Source: Larkinella sp965227735 (lineage in GTDB: Bacteria; Bacteroidota; Bacteroidia; Cytophagales; Spirosomataceae). From it: a DNA stretch of 64,000 nt. The stretch covers positions 1,116,001 to 1,180,000 of the forward strand of contig NZ_OZ245776.1 of assembly GCF_965227735.1 (NCBI RefSeq). The letters are read 5' to 3'. This document shows, in pieces, positions 1 through 7,682 of the stretch. The translations under genes were made by a program, and so were the position numbers. Position 1 is the stretch's first letter, and each line of letters opens with the position of its first letter. The notes beneath the pieces are model-generated. The model did no database searches. It had not been told where the DNA came from and worked only from the letters and a program-made list of their open reading frames with translations.

Positions 1-89
1 TGATACCCCATTCGCTTTAATAAACCGGAAAGCAATAGACAAATATCTGCTTCGTCGTCGACGATAAGTACCCGTTTCGTATTCGTCAT
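1..89 (-). CDS. Response regulator receiver protein (partial)
   Basis: Only the first 29 codons are in the window; the gene leaves at the left edge. Read on the minus strand the protein starts MTNTKRVLIVDDEADICLLL. The hydrophobic strand followed by the acidic pair (VDDEAD) is the N-terminus of a CheY-like receiver domain, where the acidic residues bind Mg2+ for phosphoryl transfer. The output domain cannot be seen, so it could be a stand-alone receiver or a longer regulator. It is divergent from the small membrane protein gene at 579. Confidence 0.8.
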   Translation of the reverse strand, partial: MTNTKRVLIVDDEADICLLLSGLLKRMGY

Positions 90-578
90 ATTCGATATTA
101 CCGGCTTATATTGACTCCCGGTTTGCCAGCCCCTCATGCTCTCCACAGTTTTATCCCGTTTTTCATCTTACAAATGTTACGTCAGGTACACTATAGATAA
201 TAATGTGCCTAAAATTTGCCCATTATATCAAATACCGCTCAATAACCCGATTTAACACAAAATTAATGCTCAAGTAATTAAAAAAAAGTGAACCATTCCT
301 TTGCAAGACCAGAATACGTCGATTATACTTTTTGCAATCAGACGTTTTTTCTCTACACTAATTTCTACACCTGTAGATATTTCTCTACACTCCCTGTTTC
401 ATGCGCTGAAAACCACGAATCAACAGAGAATCATTTTTCAAGAAATATCAATATTAATCAAACAATTTTTGCACTTTTTAACGATAGTAGCCGAATTAGA
501 ATGCCTTTGGCATAAGATTTTCATACGTAGGAGACAGAAGCAACGATTATTTAACATTTTGACTCTGAACCGAACGCT
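90..578. other. AT-rich intergenic region with operator-like repeats
   Basis: This 489-nt stretch separates the divergent receiver gene from the small membrane protein gene. The open frames in it (288-515 and 301-609) overlap each other, have no family resemblance and look accidental. It contains three copies of a TTTCT(CT)ACAC-like word (around 347-358, 361-370 and 379-390). The middle copy forms a dyad TCTACA-CC-TGTAGA (364-377). No clear TAnnTTTG promoter element was found directly before the gene at 579. Confidence 0.5.
364..377. promoter_or_regulatory. Candidate operator TCTACA-N2-TGTAGA
   Basis: A 6-bp dyad with a 2-bp centre, flanked on both sides by further TCTACAC half sites. An almost identical dyad with 7-bp arms and a 3-bp centre lies at 1035-1051, before the first ytxH-like gene. 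Sharing the motif suggests one dimeric regulator controls both stress-type genes. This is inference; no regulator is identified. Confidence 0.35.
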
Positions 579-746
579 ATGGGAAACTTACTTTATACAG
601 TCGCAGTAATCTTAATCATTATCTGGGCTTTAGGTTTTTTTGGCATACTCGGTGCCGGCATCGCTGGCAATAACCTGATCCACATCTTACTGGTAATCGC
701 AATCGTTGCCATTCTTCTCCGTGTTATTCGCGGCAGGGGAGTCTGA
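579..746 (+). CDS. Small lmo0937-like membrane protein (55 aa)
   Basis: A 55-residue protein starting MGNLLYTVAVILIIIWALG and ending RVIRGRGV. It is almost entirely hydrophobic, with two predicted membrane helices (about residues 6-27 and 33-47) joined by a Gly/Asn turn and followed by a basic tail on the inner face. Length and pattern match the very small lmo0937-type membrane proteins (DUF5670) that are common in Bacteroidota and often stress-induced. Their biochemical role is unknown. It is followed by a hairpin terminator at 886-920. The next genes downstream are YtxH-type stress proteins, which fits a small envelope-stress group. Confidence 0.75.
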   Translation: MGNLLYTVAVILIIIWALGFFGILGAGIAGNNLIHILLVIAIVAILLRVIRGRGV

Positions 747-885
747 TATTCTCACATCATTTAAAAACGCCGTTGGCCTTTGGGTCAATTAAACATCGAT
801 ACAATCGCTTCAAAAAGTTCATGAGCGACACGTTTAGGTTTAGGTGGTTTCATTTTAGGTTAAGTACAAGTTACGGTGGGTACGG

Positions 886-920
886 AATCCCTGCATCAGA
901 TTTGAGTGCAGGGATTTTTT
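886..920 (+). terminator. Intrinsic terminator
   Basis: The arms AATCCCTGCA (886-895) and TGCAGGGATT (907-916) pair perfectly over 10 bp around an 11-nt loop and are followed by a T-run. It lies about 140 nt after the small membrane protein gene and probably ends that transcript. Confidence 0.8.
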
Positions 921-1034
921 GTTGTTTTCGCTCCCGGTTGCCCACTCCCCCTTCATGAGGCCCCCGGCATCAGCTTTAAGCCAGAATAACCGGGCAGCAA
1001 GCAGGTAGTAAGTCGGGGTCGATCAGCAAGCCAA

Positions 1035-1051
1035 TTCTACAATCTGTAGAA
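1035..1051. promoter_or_regulatory. Candidate operator TTCTACA-N3-TGTAGAA
   Basis: A perfect 7-bp dyad in the gene-free stretch 747-1239, about 190 nt before the first YtxH gene. It matches the dyad at 364-377 before the small membrane protein gene. Apart from this site and the terminator at 886-920, nothing else was recognised in 747-1239. Confidence 0.4.
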
Positions 1052-1239
1052 AATATTCCTCAACCCTTCGGGAATCAGGCAAATGAACCATCTTCAAAAA
1101 TAAAATTAAATCAGACTGGTAATCAAACACTTATCTCCCTATTTTAGGAAAGGAAAGGGAGTATGGTACGAATTTTTCTATACAGAAGAGTAATATCCGC
1201 CGTGAGCGGTAGTTTTTCACTTAAACCGTTTGAAAGGTT

Positions 1240-1527
1240 ATGAAACCGAACTTCAGTGGACTGGTAGTTGCGATATTAACAGGTGCAGCCCTGGGTCTCT
1301 TATTGGCACCGCGTAGTGGGAAAGATACCCGCAAAAAAATCACGAATGATTCAGACAAGTTTCTGAAAGACTTGCAGGACACTATTTCGAATGGCTTCAA
1401 CAGCATCCGGAATCAGTATGACGATGCCCGGGATAACCTGTCGTCGAAATACAATGATGCTGTCGATACAGTCGCTTCCCGGACAAAAGGAGCGGTTGAA
1501 CGGGTGGAACGCAATTCTAAACATTAA
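1240..1527 (+). CDS. YtxH domain-containing protein (95 aa)
   Basis: A small protein with one N-terminal glycine-rich membrane helix (about residues 6-24, ending in LLLAPRSGK). A charged amphipathic helical stretch rich in Asp, Lys and Asn follows. The LLAPxSGKxTR signature directly after the helix is typical of the YtxH family (general-stress gas-vesicle-like/LEA-like proteins). It is followed by a second YtxH gene after 49 nt, so the two are probably cotranscribed paralogs. Exact function is unknown; the family is linked to general stress in Firmicutes and Bacteroidota. Confidence 0.85.
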   Translation: MKPNFSGLVVAILTGAALGLLLAPRSGKDTRKKITNDSDKFLKDLQDTISNGFNSIRNQYDDARDNLSSKYNDAVDTVASRTKGAVERVERNSKH

Positions 1528-1576
1528 TTACTAATTTGCTACCTTTAAAAGTCGCAAACATAAATTAGGAAACACC

Positions 1577-1906
1577 ATGAAAAGTTCAAGAGATTTTCTG
1601 TTAGGGTTCATCACAGGCGTAGTAGCAGGCATTTTGACGGCCCCCAAGAGTGGCCAGGAAAGTCGGCAGTGGATTCAGGATGAAGCCGACAAACGCACGA
1701 AAGATCTTCAGGATCAATGGAACAAGGGCGTCGAGCAGGTGAAAACCCAGGTTGAGCAGGTAAAATCACAGGTAAACCAGTGGACTGGAAAACTGCAGGA
1801 TGAAAGCGAAACCAAGAAAGAGAAGTTCAACGACACCGTCGACAACCTGGCCAACAAGGCACACAGTGGCGTAGATTCTGCCAAGCAGTCGTTCAAAGTC
1901 GACTAA
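1577..1906 (+). CDS. YtxH domain-containing protein (109 aa)
   Basis: Paralog of the preceding gene. One N-terminal membrane helix (residues 7-22) ends in the family motif LTAPKSGQESR. It is followed by a long amphipathic helix with near-heptad repeats of VEQVKxQV (about residues 50-70), which should form a coiled coil. The C-terminus is short and charged. It was probably produced by tandem duplication and is transcribed with gene 1240. A strong terminator (1981-2016) closes the unit. Function unknown beyond the stress-associated YtxH family. Confidence 0.85.
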   Translation: MKSSRDFLLGFITGVVAGILTAPKSGQESRQWIQDEADKRTKDLQDQWNKGVEQVKTQVEQVKSQVNQWTGKLQDESETKKEKFNDTVDNLANKAHSGVDSAKQSFKVD

Positions 1907-1980
1907 GCGGACTGTCGCCCGCGGATTCAAACCAGGGCTTCCATCCCACTCATTTGATTTACTCAACGCTATGAAATAGA

Positions 1981-2016
1981 GCGAAACGTCGGGAATCCTG
2001 ACGTTTCGCTTTTTTG
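1981..2016 (+). terminator. Intrinsic terminator of the ytxH pair
   Basis: GCGAAACGTC pairs perfectly with GACGTTTCGC over 10 bp, followed by six T residues. It ends the two-gene ytxH unit. Confidence 0.9.
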
Positions 2017-2212
2017 TTACTCAATTTATCTGCAACTTGTGGTTGTCAATTCACCGGCAGATTTTGGCAAACGACAAAAAAACGGCATTTCTAACAGCAG
2101 AATCGCGGTTTTCCAACAAAATCGAACTGGTTTCCGGAGAAGCCAGAAAATAACTAAGTAGTTTTCTTCGATTTTTTGGATAAATTTTAATGTCTATGCT
2201 GTAAACAACTAT

Positions 2213-2371
2213 TATATTTGCATACTAATTGTAGAAACAACATATTAAAGATATAGATCCGATTGACAGTCGGGTCGCAACTAAAGACAGCCTAAGCCTG
2301 AACGGGCGGCTGTTTTTAAATGGTGTGGATATAGTCGGAAAGCTATTCGGGCAGTCTCGGATAGCTTTTTT
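2213..2371 (+). ncRNA. Candidate small RNA unit 1
   Basis: The stretch starts with a Bacteroidota -7 element TATATTTG (2213-2220). It contains a hairpin ACAGCC...GGCTGT plus T-run (2287-2317). It ends in a second hairpin with an AAAGCTAT stem and T-run (2339-2371). No open frame longer than a few codons fits. Between the two hairpins lies the word TGGTGTGGATA, repeated in the next unit (2530-2540). It could be a small RNA of about 145 nt or two stacked terminators. No known RNA family was recognised. Confidence 0.35.
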
Positions 2372-2390
2372 GTTTTGTATGTGTCCGGCT

Positions 2391-2447
2391 TTTCACCTGA
2401 TTTTAACCTGTCTTTAACTTCGGTTTAATCTACCCCCGCTACTTTTG
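2391..2447 (+). promoter_or_regulatory. Four 11-bp direct repeats plus -7 element (operator A)
   Basis: TTTCAC, TTTAAC, TTTAAC and TTTAAT begin at 2391, 2402, 2413 and 2424, an exact 11-bp period. A -7 element TACTTTTG starts at 2440, 16 nt after the start of the last repeat. Tandem direct repeats at one helical turn are the usual binding site of OmpR/PhoB-type regulators. The same arrangement with the same spacing is found at 4793-4849. The site lies before the OmpR-type regulator gene at 2655, which suggests autoregulation. Confidence 0.7.
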
Positions 2448-2453
2448 ATCATC

Positions 2454-2585
2454 AAATTTCCGCTGTAAGTCAGCTAGTTTCTTACAACAGGGAGGTTGAA
2501 CTTCAAAGCTGATGCGAATTAGTTTTGAATGGTGTGGATAGGATGAAAAAAGCTGCCTGAACATATATTTCGGGTAGCTTTTTTG
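2454..2585 (+). ncRNA. Candidate leader RNA or small RNA unit 2 with terminator
   Basis: The expected transcript from operator A begins near 2454. It carries the repeated word TGGTGTGGATA (2530-2540) and ends in a hairpin with an AAAAAAGCT stem and T-run (2546-2585), 69 nt before the regulator start codon. A terminator between promoter and gene suggests attenuation or a separate short RNA. Two tiny frames (MVWIG and MKKAA) overlap here but are too short to support. Structure seen; function inferred. Confidence 0.4.
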
Positions 2586-2654
2586 TTTTATTGCGTTATA
2601 TATGGTATTTCGACCTTGATTTATTCACTTCGGAATAAGCTAGTCTCAGCAAGT

Positions 2655-3332
2655 ATGAAAATTCTGGTAGTAGAAGACGAACCTAAACTGGCTTCATTCG
2701 TAAAAAAGGGCCTGGAAGAACAGTCGTTTGAGGTTGATGTGGCATTTGATGGGCAAATTGGAAGAACGATGGCCTTGAGCAACAATTACGATGTGATTGT
2801 TCTGGATGTGAATGTTCCGAAAATAAACGGCTACGACCTGGCCAAATCATTACGATCCGAAAACATTAAAACGCCCATTTTGATGCTAACGGCAATGGGT
2901 TCGCTCGATAACAAAGTGGCCGGTTTTGAAGCCGGAGCGGACGACTATCTGGTCAAACCCTTCGAATTCCGCGAACTGCTGGCCCGGCTGCGCGCTTTGA
3001 GCAAACGAACGATCGACACAAGCCAGCAAGCGAACCTTCTGAAAGTGGCCGATCTGGAACTGGACCTGAACGAAAAAATTGCCCGGCGGGGCGGCAAGCG
3101 AATTGAACTCACCGCCAAAGAATTTGCGTTGCTGGAATACCTGATGCGCAACCGGAGCCGGGTTGTTTCCCGAATCGACATCGCCGAAAAAGTGTGGGAC
3201 ATCCATTTCGACACCGGCACGAACGTCATTGATGTGTATGTCAATTTCCTGCGCAAAAAAGTGGATAAAGACTTCCCGGTCAAACTGATTCATACCGTCA
3301 TCGGGATGGGATACATGTTAAAAGAGGAATAG
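2655..3332 (+). CDS. OmpR-family response regulator
   Basis: A 225-residue two-domain regulator, the usual length for this family. The receiver domain (1-115) has the acidic pair VEDE, the phospho-acceptor Asp51 (VIVLDVNVPK) and the KPFEF lysine motif. The C-terminal winged-helix domain (about 130-225) has RGGKRIELTAKEFALLEYL and ends DVYVNFLRKKVD...GYMLKEE. It closely resembles CusR/RprY-like regulators. The ATG at 2655 was chosen because an upstream extension would precede the normal receiver start. The kinase gene follows after 30 nt. Promoter repeats at 2391 suggest it controls its own operon and the gene at 4876. Confidence 0.93.
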   Translation: MKILVVEDEPKLASFVKKGLEEQSFEVDVAFDGQIGRTMALSNNYDVIVLDVNVPKINGYDLAKSLRSENIKTPILMLTAMGSLDNKVAGFEAGADDYLVKPFEFRELLARLRALSKRTIDTSQQANLLKVADLELDLNEKIARRGGKRIELTAKEFALLEYLMRNRSRVVSRIDIAEKVWDIHFDTGTNVIDVYVNFLRKKVDKDFPVKLIHTVIGMGYMLKEE

Positions 3333-3362
3333 CGACCCGCAGCCTCCTGTCGCCTTACTGCC

Positions 3363-4778
3363 ATGAACATCAGAACCCGGCTCACTGTCCTTTTTGCGCT
3401 GCTGGTTGGTTCCATCATCCTGCTGTTTTCCCTCACGATTTATTATTTATTCGATCAGTACCGCGAACGGGAGTTCTACGACCGTCTCCGACAGAACGCT
3501 TTTGCAACCGCCCAGTTGCTGGAAAATGTAGAGGTGAGTGGAATTACGGATAAAATGCTGCAGCAGATCGAACTGAATTACATGTCGCTCTACAAAGGGC
3601 ATGTAACCATCTTTTTGCCCGATAACCGGATTCTGCACTCGACCGATTCCAAACGGGAGGTGGTTTCGCTCCAGTTTCTGGAACAGGTTCGGAATGGCAA
3701 GGAAATTTTCAGGCGCAACGGCATGGTAGAAACCCTCGGCGTCCGGTTTACCGACCGCCATAACCGCATTCTGGTGGTGGTGGCAACGGCCATCGACCGC
3801 TACGGTTTTACCAAAATTGAGTGGCTGCGGGATATTCTGGTAATCAGTTGGGTTGTCAGTATGGGCATTGTGCTGCTGGCGGGGTGGTTTTTTGCCGGCG
3901 ATGCGCTTAAACCGGTTTCCGACATCATCGATCAGGTCAACGACATTTCAGCCACCAACATCTACGCCCGGCTGCGCATCGGACGACCCAAGGACGAGCT
4001 GGCCAAACTGGCGGCCACGTTCAATGAAATGCTCGAACGACTGGAGCAGGCGTTTATTCTTCAGAAAAACTTCGTTTCCCATGCCTCACACGAACTGCTC
4101 ACCCCGCTGACGGTGATGATGGGTCAGGTCGATGTGGCCCTGATGCAGCCCCGCAAGGAATACGAATACAAGCAGGCCCTGGAAAGTGTTCTGGAAGAAG
4201 GCAAAAAAATGAACAACCTGGTCAATGGCCTGCTCGAACTGGCGCGGGTGAATGCCGACGCAGCCACGCTGTCGTTCAAACCGGTGCGGGTCGACGAAGT
4301 GCTTTGGCAGGGGCGCAGCCGGTTGCTGCAAAAGAATGAAGAATACCGGATCGATATCGAATACGAAAAACTACCCGGTAACGAGGAAGAACTGATTGTG
4401 ATGGGCGAAGAATCGCTCCTGCAAATGGCTTTCCAGAACCTGATCGAAAACGGCTGTAAGTATTCGAAAGACCGGCACATGGTGGTGACGCTCAACGCGG
4501 GCGAAGACGACATCAGACTGACGTTTACCGACCACGGCTACGGCATTCCGCCGGAAGACATTCCCCATTTGTTTGAGCCCTTTTTCCGTTCCGAAACCAC
4601 CTCCGGCATCATCGGCCACGGCATCGGGCTAGCCCTCACCCACCGCATCATCACCATTCACAAGGGTCAGATCCGGGTGGAATCGGAGATCGGAAAGGGC
4701 ACTTCCGTGGAGGTAACCGTACCGGTTCGCAAAACCGTCACCATCGAAAAACCGGTGGCCTTTGAACTGGACGAATAA
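3363..4778 (+). CDS. HAMP sensor histidine kinase
   Basis: A 471-residue membrane kinase paired with the regulator before it. Two membrane helices (about 9-30 and 160-182) enclose a periplasmic sensor segment of about 130 residues. A HAMP linker follows, then the HisKA domain with phospho-acceptor His243 in SHASHELLTPL. The HATPase domain has an N box (FQNLIENGCKYSKD), the DHGYGIP G1 box, the FEPFFRSE F box and a GHGIGLAL G2 box. All catalytic motifs are intact. Overall it resembles CusS/RprX-type kinases of metal and envelope stress systems; the signal cannot be read from sequence. Confidence 0.93.
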   Translation: MNIRTRLTVLFALLVGSIILLFSLTIYYLFDQYREREFYDRLRQNAFATAQLLENVEVSGITDKMLQQIELNYMSLYKGHVTIFLPDNRILHSTDSKREVVSLQFLEQVRNGKEIFRRNGMVETLGVRFTDRHNRILVVVATAIDRYGFTKIEWLRDILVISWVVSMGIVLLAGWFFAGDALKPVSDIIDQVNDISATNIYARLRIGRPKDELAKLAATFNEMLERLEQAFILQKNFVSHASHELLTPLTVMMGQVDVALMQPRKEYEYKQALESVLEEGKKMNNLVNGLLELARVNADAATLSFKPVRVDEVLWQGRSRLLQKNEEYRIDIEYEKLPGNEEELIVMGEESLLQMAFQNLIENGCKYSKDRHMVVTLNAGEDDIRLTFTDHGYGIPPEDIPHLFEPFFRSETTSGIIGHGIGLALTHRIITIHKGQIRVESEIGKGTSVEVTVPVRKTVTIEKPVAFELDE

Positions 4779-4792
4779 GCCCTACCGGCCAA

Positions 4793-4849
4793 TTTAACCT
4801 GTTTTTAACTTGACCTTAATTCACTTTTAACAGCGTTTCGTCAACTTTG
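4793..4849 (+). promoter_or_regulatory. Four 11-bp direct repeats plus -7 element (operator B)
   Basis: TTTAAC, TTTAAC, CTTAAT and TTTAAC begin at 4793, 4804, 4815 and 4826, again exactly 11 bp apart. A -7 element CAACTTTG starts at 4842, 16 nt after the last repeat start. Word, period, copy number and distance match operator A at 2391. This predicts direct control of the channel gene at 4876 by the regulator encoded at 2655. Confidence 0.7.
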
Positions 4850-4875
4850 ACTTCAGAGTTACAAGCCACTTGTAC

Positions 4876-6561
4876 ATGGAGTCTGCTGTTTTCATCCTTA
4901 CTGCTGCAAGTAGCCTGGGCGTTTTTTTGTTCCGGGGGCAGACGAAGTACTACTTCAGCCTGTTTCTCCATATTCTCCTCATTGTTACGGCTTCTTCCTG
5001 GGCTTTCCGCGCGCTGTCGGCCGGTGGGCTGATGCAATTCAATCTGCTGGAGCGGGCCGGTTTTCTTTTGCCCGTCAATATCGATAGTCTGTCAGCCTTT
5101 TTTCTGGTTGTCATCAACCTGACCATTCTCATGGGCGTGCTGTATGCCAACGGGTATCTGAAGCTGTACCGGCAAACCCAATCGGAGCGTCAACTGTCGT
5201 TTCACCACCTGGCACTCCTCTGGCTCCATCTGTCCATGATTCTGGTTTGCACCCTGCGTGGCAGAACCGCTTTTCTGATTTCCTGGGAGCTGATGGCCGT
5301 GGCCGCATTCGGGCTGGTGGTATTCGAGGGCGAACGGAAAGATATTCTGAAAACCGGTTACGCGTATCTGCTCCAGATTCAAATGGGGTTTGCGTTCATT
5401 CTGGCGGCCCTGCTGATCGCCGGTTCGCAAGGATATTCTTTCGGTTTCGATAGCCTCGGTGCCTATTTCACGACCCACAAGCCGTTACCGGTTTTTCTAC
5501 TCTTTTTTATCGGATTCGGCAGTTACGCGGGTTTCGTTCCCTTGCATAGCTGGCTCCCTCAAACGCAGCTAACAGCACCAACCCACGTTTCGGCCATCTT
5601 GTCGGGCGTACTGACCCCGATGGGTCTTTACGGCATCCTGCGGGTGTTGACGTATATCCATACCGATCTGGCTCCCATCGCCTTGCTTCTGCTGGCCTTT
5701 TCGCTCCTGTCGGGGCTGGTTGGTAGCCGGAACACCTTTCTCCAACACGATGGCAAAAAACTGCTGGCCTACAACAGCATCACTAATACGGGAATCATCG
5801 GAATCGGAATCGGGGCCGGATTACTGGGCCTTGCTTTTAATCTTCCCGCCCTGGCCGCGCTGGGGTTTACGGGGGGTATTTTACACATCGCCAACCATGC
5901 CTTGTCCAAGTCGCTGCTGTTTTTTGGTGTCGGCGCCATTTACCGGTCTACGCACACCCGGAATATCGACCAGTTAGGCGGTTTGATCCGAACCATGCCC
6001 AAAACATCGTTTCTATTCCTCCTCGGTACACTGGCCCTCTGCGGATTACCACCCTTCAACGGTTTCGTGTCTGAATTTTTGATTTATCGCGGGCTTATCA
6101 AGGGCCTTACCCTGCATACTGGCGTGCTGAATCTGGTGATCTGGGCGGTTTTTTCGGGACTTACCCTGCTCAGCGGCTTCACGGTGATGGGTTTCAGGAA
6201 AGTCTTTGAAACAGTATTTCTGGGGACTCCCCACTCCGATTCTGCAGCGCGCGCCCAGGAAGTAACCGACGACCTGCTGGTTCCGCAGTGGCTGGCAAGC
6301 CTTTTCATTCTAACGATCGGCATCTGGCCTACGTTTTTCCTGAAACTCACCGGCAACGTGGTAGCACTGTACGTTACCGACCTGCATCCGATCGGCGCGG
6401 CTGTTCCCATGCTGGTGTATGTCGGCAGTATGGGAGCCACGCTGGTCGGAGCCGCGCTCTTCGTCCTGTGGATTCGGACAAAACCGCAGAAGCCTGTCCA
6501 CATCGATTGTCATTCGCCCAACTCGTTTCGCAAACCCAAAAAAGAACACGAGTTTGGGTAA
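4876..6561 (+). CDS. NuoL/HyfB/MrpD-like proton-conducting membrane subunit
   Basis: A 561-residue protein with about 14 membrane helices, matching the antiporter-like subunits of complex I, hydrogenase-4 and Mrp antiporters. Family landmarks are SWELMAVAAFG (helix with the conserved Glu), SWLPQTQLTAPTHVSAILSG, HIANHALSKSLLFFGVGAI and LCGLPPFNGFVSEFL. The lysine usual in the APxxVSALxxxxMxKxG helix is replaced by Thr247-Pro248 (SGVLTPMG). No other complex I, Mrp or DabA (DUF2309) subunit is nearby, so it is an orphan here. ATG at 4876 is preferred over a TTG six bases earlier. Operator B places it under the upstream two-component system. Confidence 0.85.
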   Translation: MESAVFILTAASSLGVFLFRGQTKYYFSLFLHILLIVTASSWAFRALSAGGLMQFNLLERAGFLLPVNIDSLSAFFLVVINLTILMGVLYANGYLKLYRQTQSERQLSFHHLALLWLHLSMILVCTLRGRTAFLISWELMAVAAFGLVVFEGERKDILKTGYAYLLQIQMGFAFILAALLIAGSQGYSFGFDSLGAYFTTHKPLPVFLLFFIGFGSYAGFVPLHSWLPQTQLTAPTHVSAILSGVLTPMGLYGILRVLTYIHTDLAPIALLLLAFSLLSGLVGSRNTFLQHDGKKLLAYNSITNTGIIGIGIGAGLLGLAFNLPALAALGFTGGILHIANHALSKSLLFFGVGAIYRSTHTRNIDQLGGLIRTMPKTSFLFLLGTLALCGLPPFNGFVSEFLIYRGLIKGLTLHTGVLNLVIWAVFSGLTLLSGFTVMGFRKVFETVFLGTPHSDSAARAQEVTDDLLVPQWLASLFILTIGIWPTFFLKLTGNVVALYVTDLHPIGAAVPMLVYVGSMGATLVGAALFVLWIRTKPQKPVHIDCHSPNSFRKPKKEHEFG

Positions 6562-6600
6562 CCCTCAATTATCTGTAATTTATTTAGGTTATTTCAAGCT

Positions 6601-6630
6601 CAGGCCGGTCAATCGACCGGCCTGACTTTT
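6601..6630. terminator. Bidirectional terminator
   Basis: CAGGCCGGTC (6601-6610) pairs with GACCGGCCTG (6615-6624) around a 4-nt loop and is followed by ACTTTTG. It sits between the converging genes 4876 and 6636. Confidence 0.85.
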
Positions 6631-6635
6631 GTAAC

Positions 6636-7100
6636 TTATTTCAGAAACCCTTCCAGCGAGGCCGGTGAATAGTTGACGTTTTTCAGTGTTTTGTTGTCGG
6701 CTGTGCGATACACCAGGTACTTGCCGTCCGACTCCACGTAGTGGCAGTCAACGCCTTTTGCCTGGTAATGCTGAACGGTTGCCTCGGCTTCTTCCACCGT
6801 CAGACAGGCTTTGCTGAGGTTCGAACGCTGGACTTCGTCAAACAAGGCTTTGAAGCGGTCACCCAGCCCGAATTCCAGAATAGCACCGGCCAGCACATAC
6901 TGCAAATCGCAGAGCGCGTCGGCCACTTCCACGAGGTCTTTTTCCAGAATGGCGACTTCCAGTTCTTTCAATTCCTCGGTCAGCAGCGCAACGCGAAGCT
7001 GACAGCGGGTTTCGGACGGAATCTGGGGGGTTTCTAAAACCGGGTGGTGAAAAGTCCGGTGAAATTCGGCAACAGCGTTTAATGAATCGGGCGTTTGCAT
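6636..7100 (-). CDS. MazG-like nucleotide pyrophosphohydrolase
   Basis: A 154-residue protein with the all-alpha NTP pyrophosphatase (MazG/PRA-PH) fold. The metal-binding motif is visible as EELKE, then 12 residues, then EVADALCD, matching the EExxE...ExxD pattern. The family hydrolyses nucleoside triphosphates or phosphoribosyl-ATP to the monophosphate and pyrophosphate. The C-terminal 50 residues (KGVDCHYVESDGKYLVYR...) form a short appended segment seen in Bacteroidota homologs. The likely role is nucleotide-pool cleaning; the substrate is not known. It is the last gene of a minus-strand run, 18 nt after marC. Confidence 0.85.
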   Translation of the reverse strand: MQTPDSLNAVAEFHRTFHHPVLETPQIPSETRCQLRVALLTEELKELEVAILEKDLVEVADALCDLQYVLAGAILEFGLGDRFKALFDEVQRSNLSKACLTVEEAEATVQHYQAKGVDCHYVESDGKYLVYRTADNKTLKNVNYSPASLEGFLK

Positions 7101-7118
7101 TGACCTGGATGACAGTGA

Positions 7119-7682
7119 TTAAAAATTATTTTTGATGAGTTTGATCGAAATAGCCAGCAAAATAATGCCGAAAACCTTCCGCAGAATATTGATTCCGCCC
7201 GGCCCCAGCCGGTTTTCAATCCAGGCCGACGACTTCAGAACGGCGTAAATCAGCACCAGATTGATCAAAATACCGACCAGAATATTGGCCGTTGCATACT
7301 CCGCTTTGAGCGAAAGAATGGTTGTCATGGTGCCGGCCCCGGCAATGAGCGGAAAGGCAATCGGGACGATGTGGGTGGCACCGGCCCCATGATCATCGGC
7401 TTTGAAAATGTTCCGGCCCAGAATCATTTCCAGCCCCAGCAAAAAGATGATCAGCGCACCCGCCACGGCAAACGACGACACATCGACACCGAACAGCTTC
7501 AGAATGGATTCCCCCACGAACAGAAACGCCACCATGAGCAATGCCGACGCCAGCGTAGCTTTCTCCGACTCGATTTTGCCGGTTTTCTTGCGCAGGTCGA
7601 TGATGACCGGCAGCGAACCGACCACATCGATGACCGAAAACAGAATGAGCGTGACGGAAATGATTTCTTTAAAATTCAGCAT
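7119..7682 (-). CDS. MarC family membrane protein
   Basis: A 187-residue integral membrane protein with six predicted helices. Typical MarC features are the start LNFKEIISVTLILFSVIDVVGSLP, the FAVAGALIIFLLGLEMILG helix and a conserved PLIAGAGTMTTIL segment. MarC proteins were once thought to give multiple antibiotic resistance, but this was withdrawn; their substrate is uncertain. The ATG at 7682 lies inside the stop of the upstream aminotransferase gene (7-nt overlap, TTATGCTGA), which indicates translational coupling. A longer frame from 7724 is possible but would overlap the neighbour more. Confidence 0.88.
   Translation of the reverse strand: MLNFKEIISVTLILFSVIDVVGSLPVIIDLRKKTGKIESEKATLASALLMVAFLFVGESILKLFGVDVSSFAVAGALIIFLLGLEMILGRNIFKADDHGAGATHIVPIAFPLIAGAGTMTTILSLKAEYATANILVGILINLVLIYAVLKSSAWIENRLGPGGINILRKVFGIILLAISIKLIKNNF

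Noticed and set aside
288..609. Two overlapping plus-strand open frames (75 and 102 aa)
   Set aside because: They overlap in different frames, lie in AT-rich sequence with operator-like repeats and show no recognisable domain.
2530..2560. Tiny leader frames MVWIG and MKKAA before the regulator
   Set aside because: Too short to support as peptides; the repeated TGGTGTGGATA word can equally be an RNA motif. Kept only as part of the small-RNA finding.
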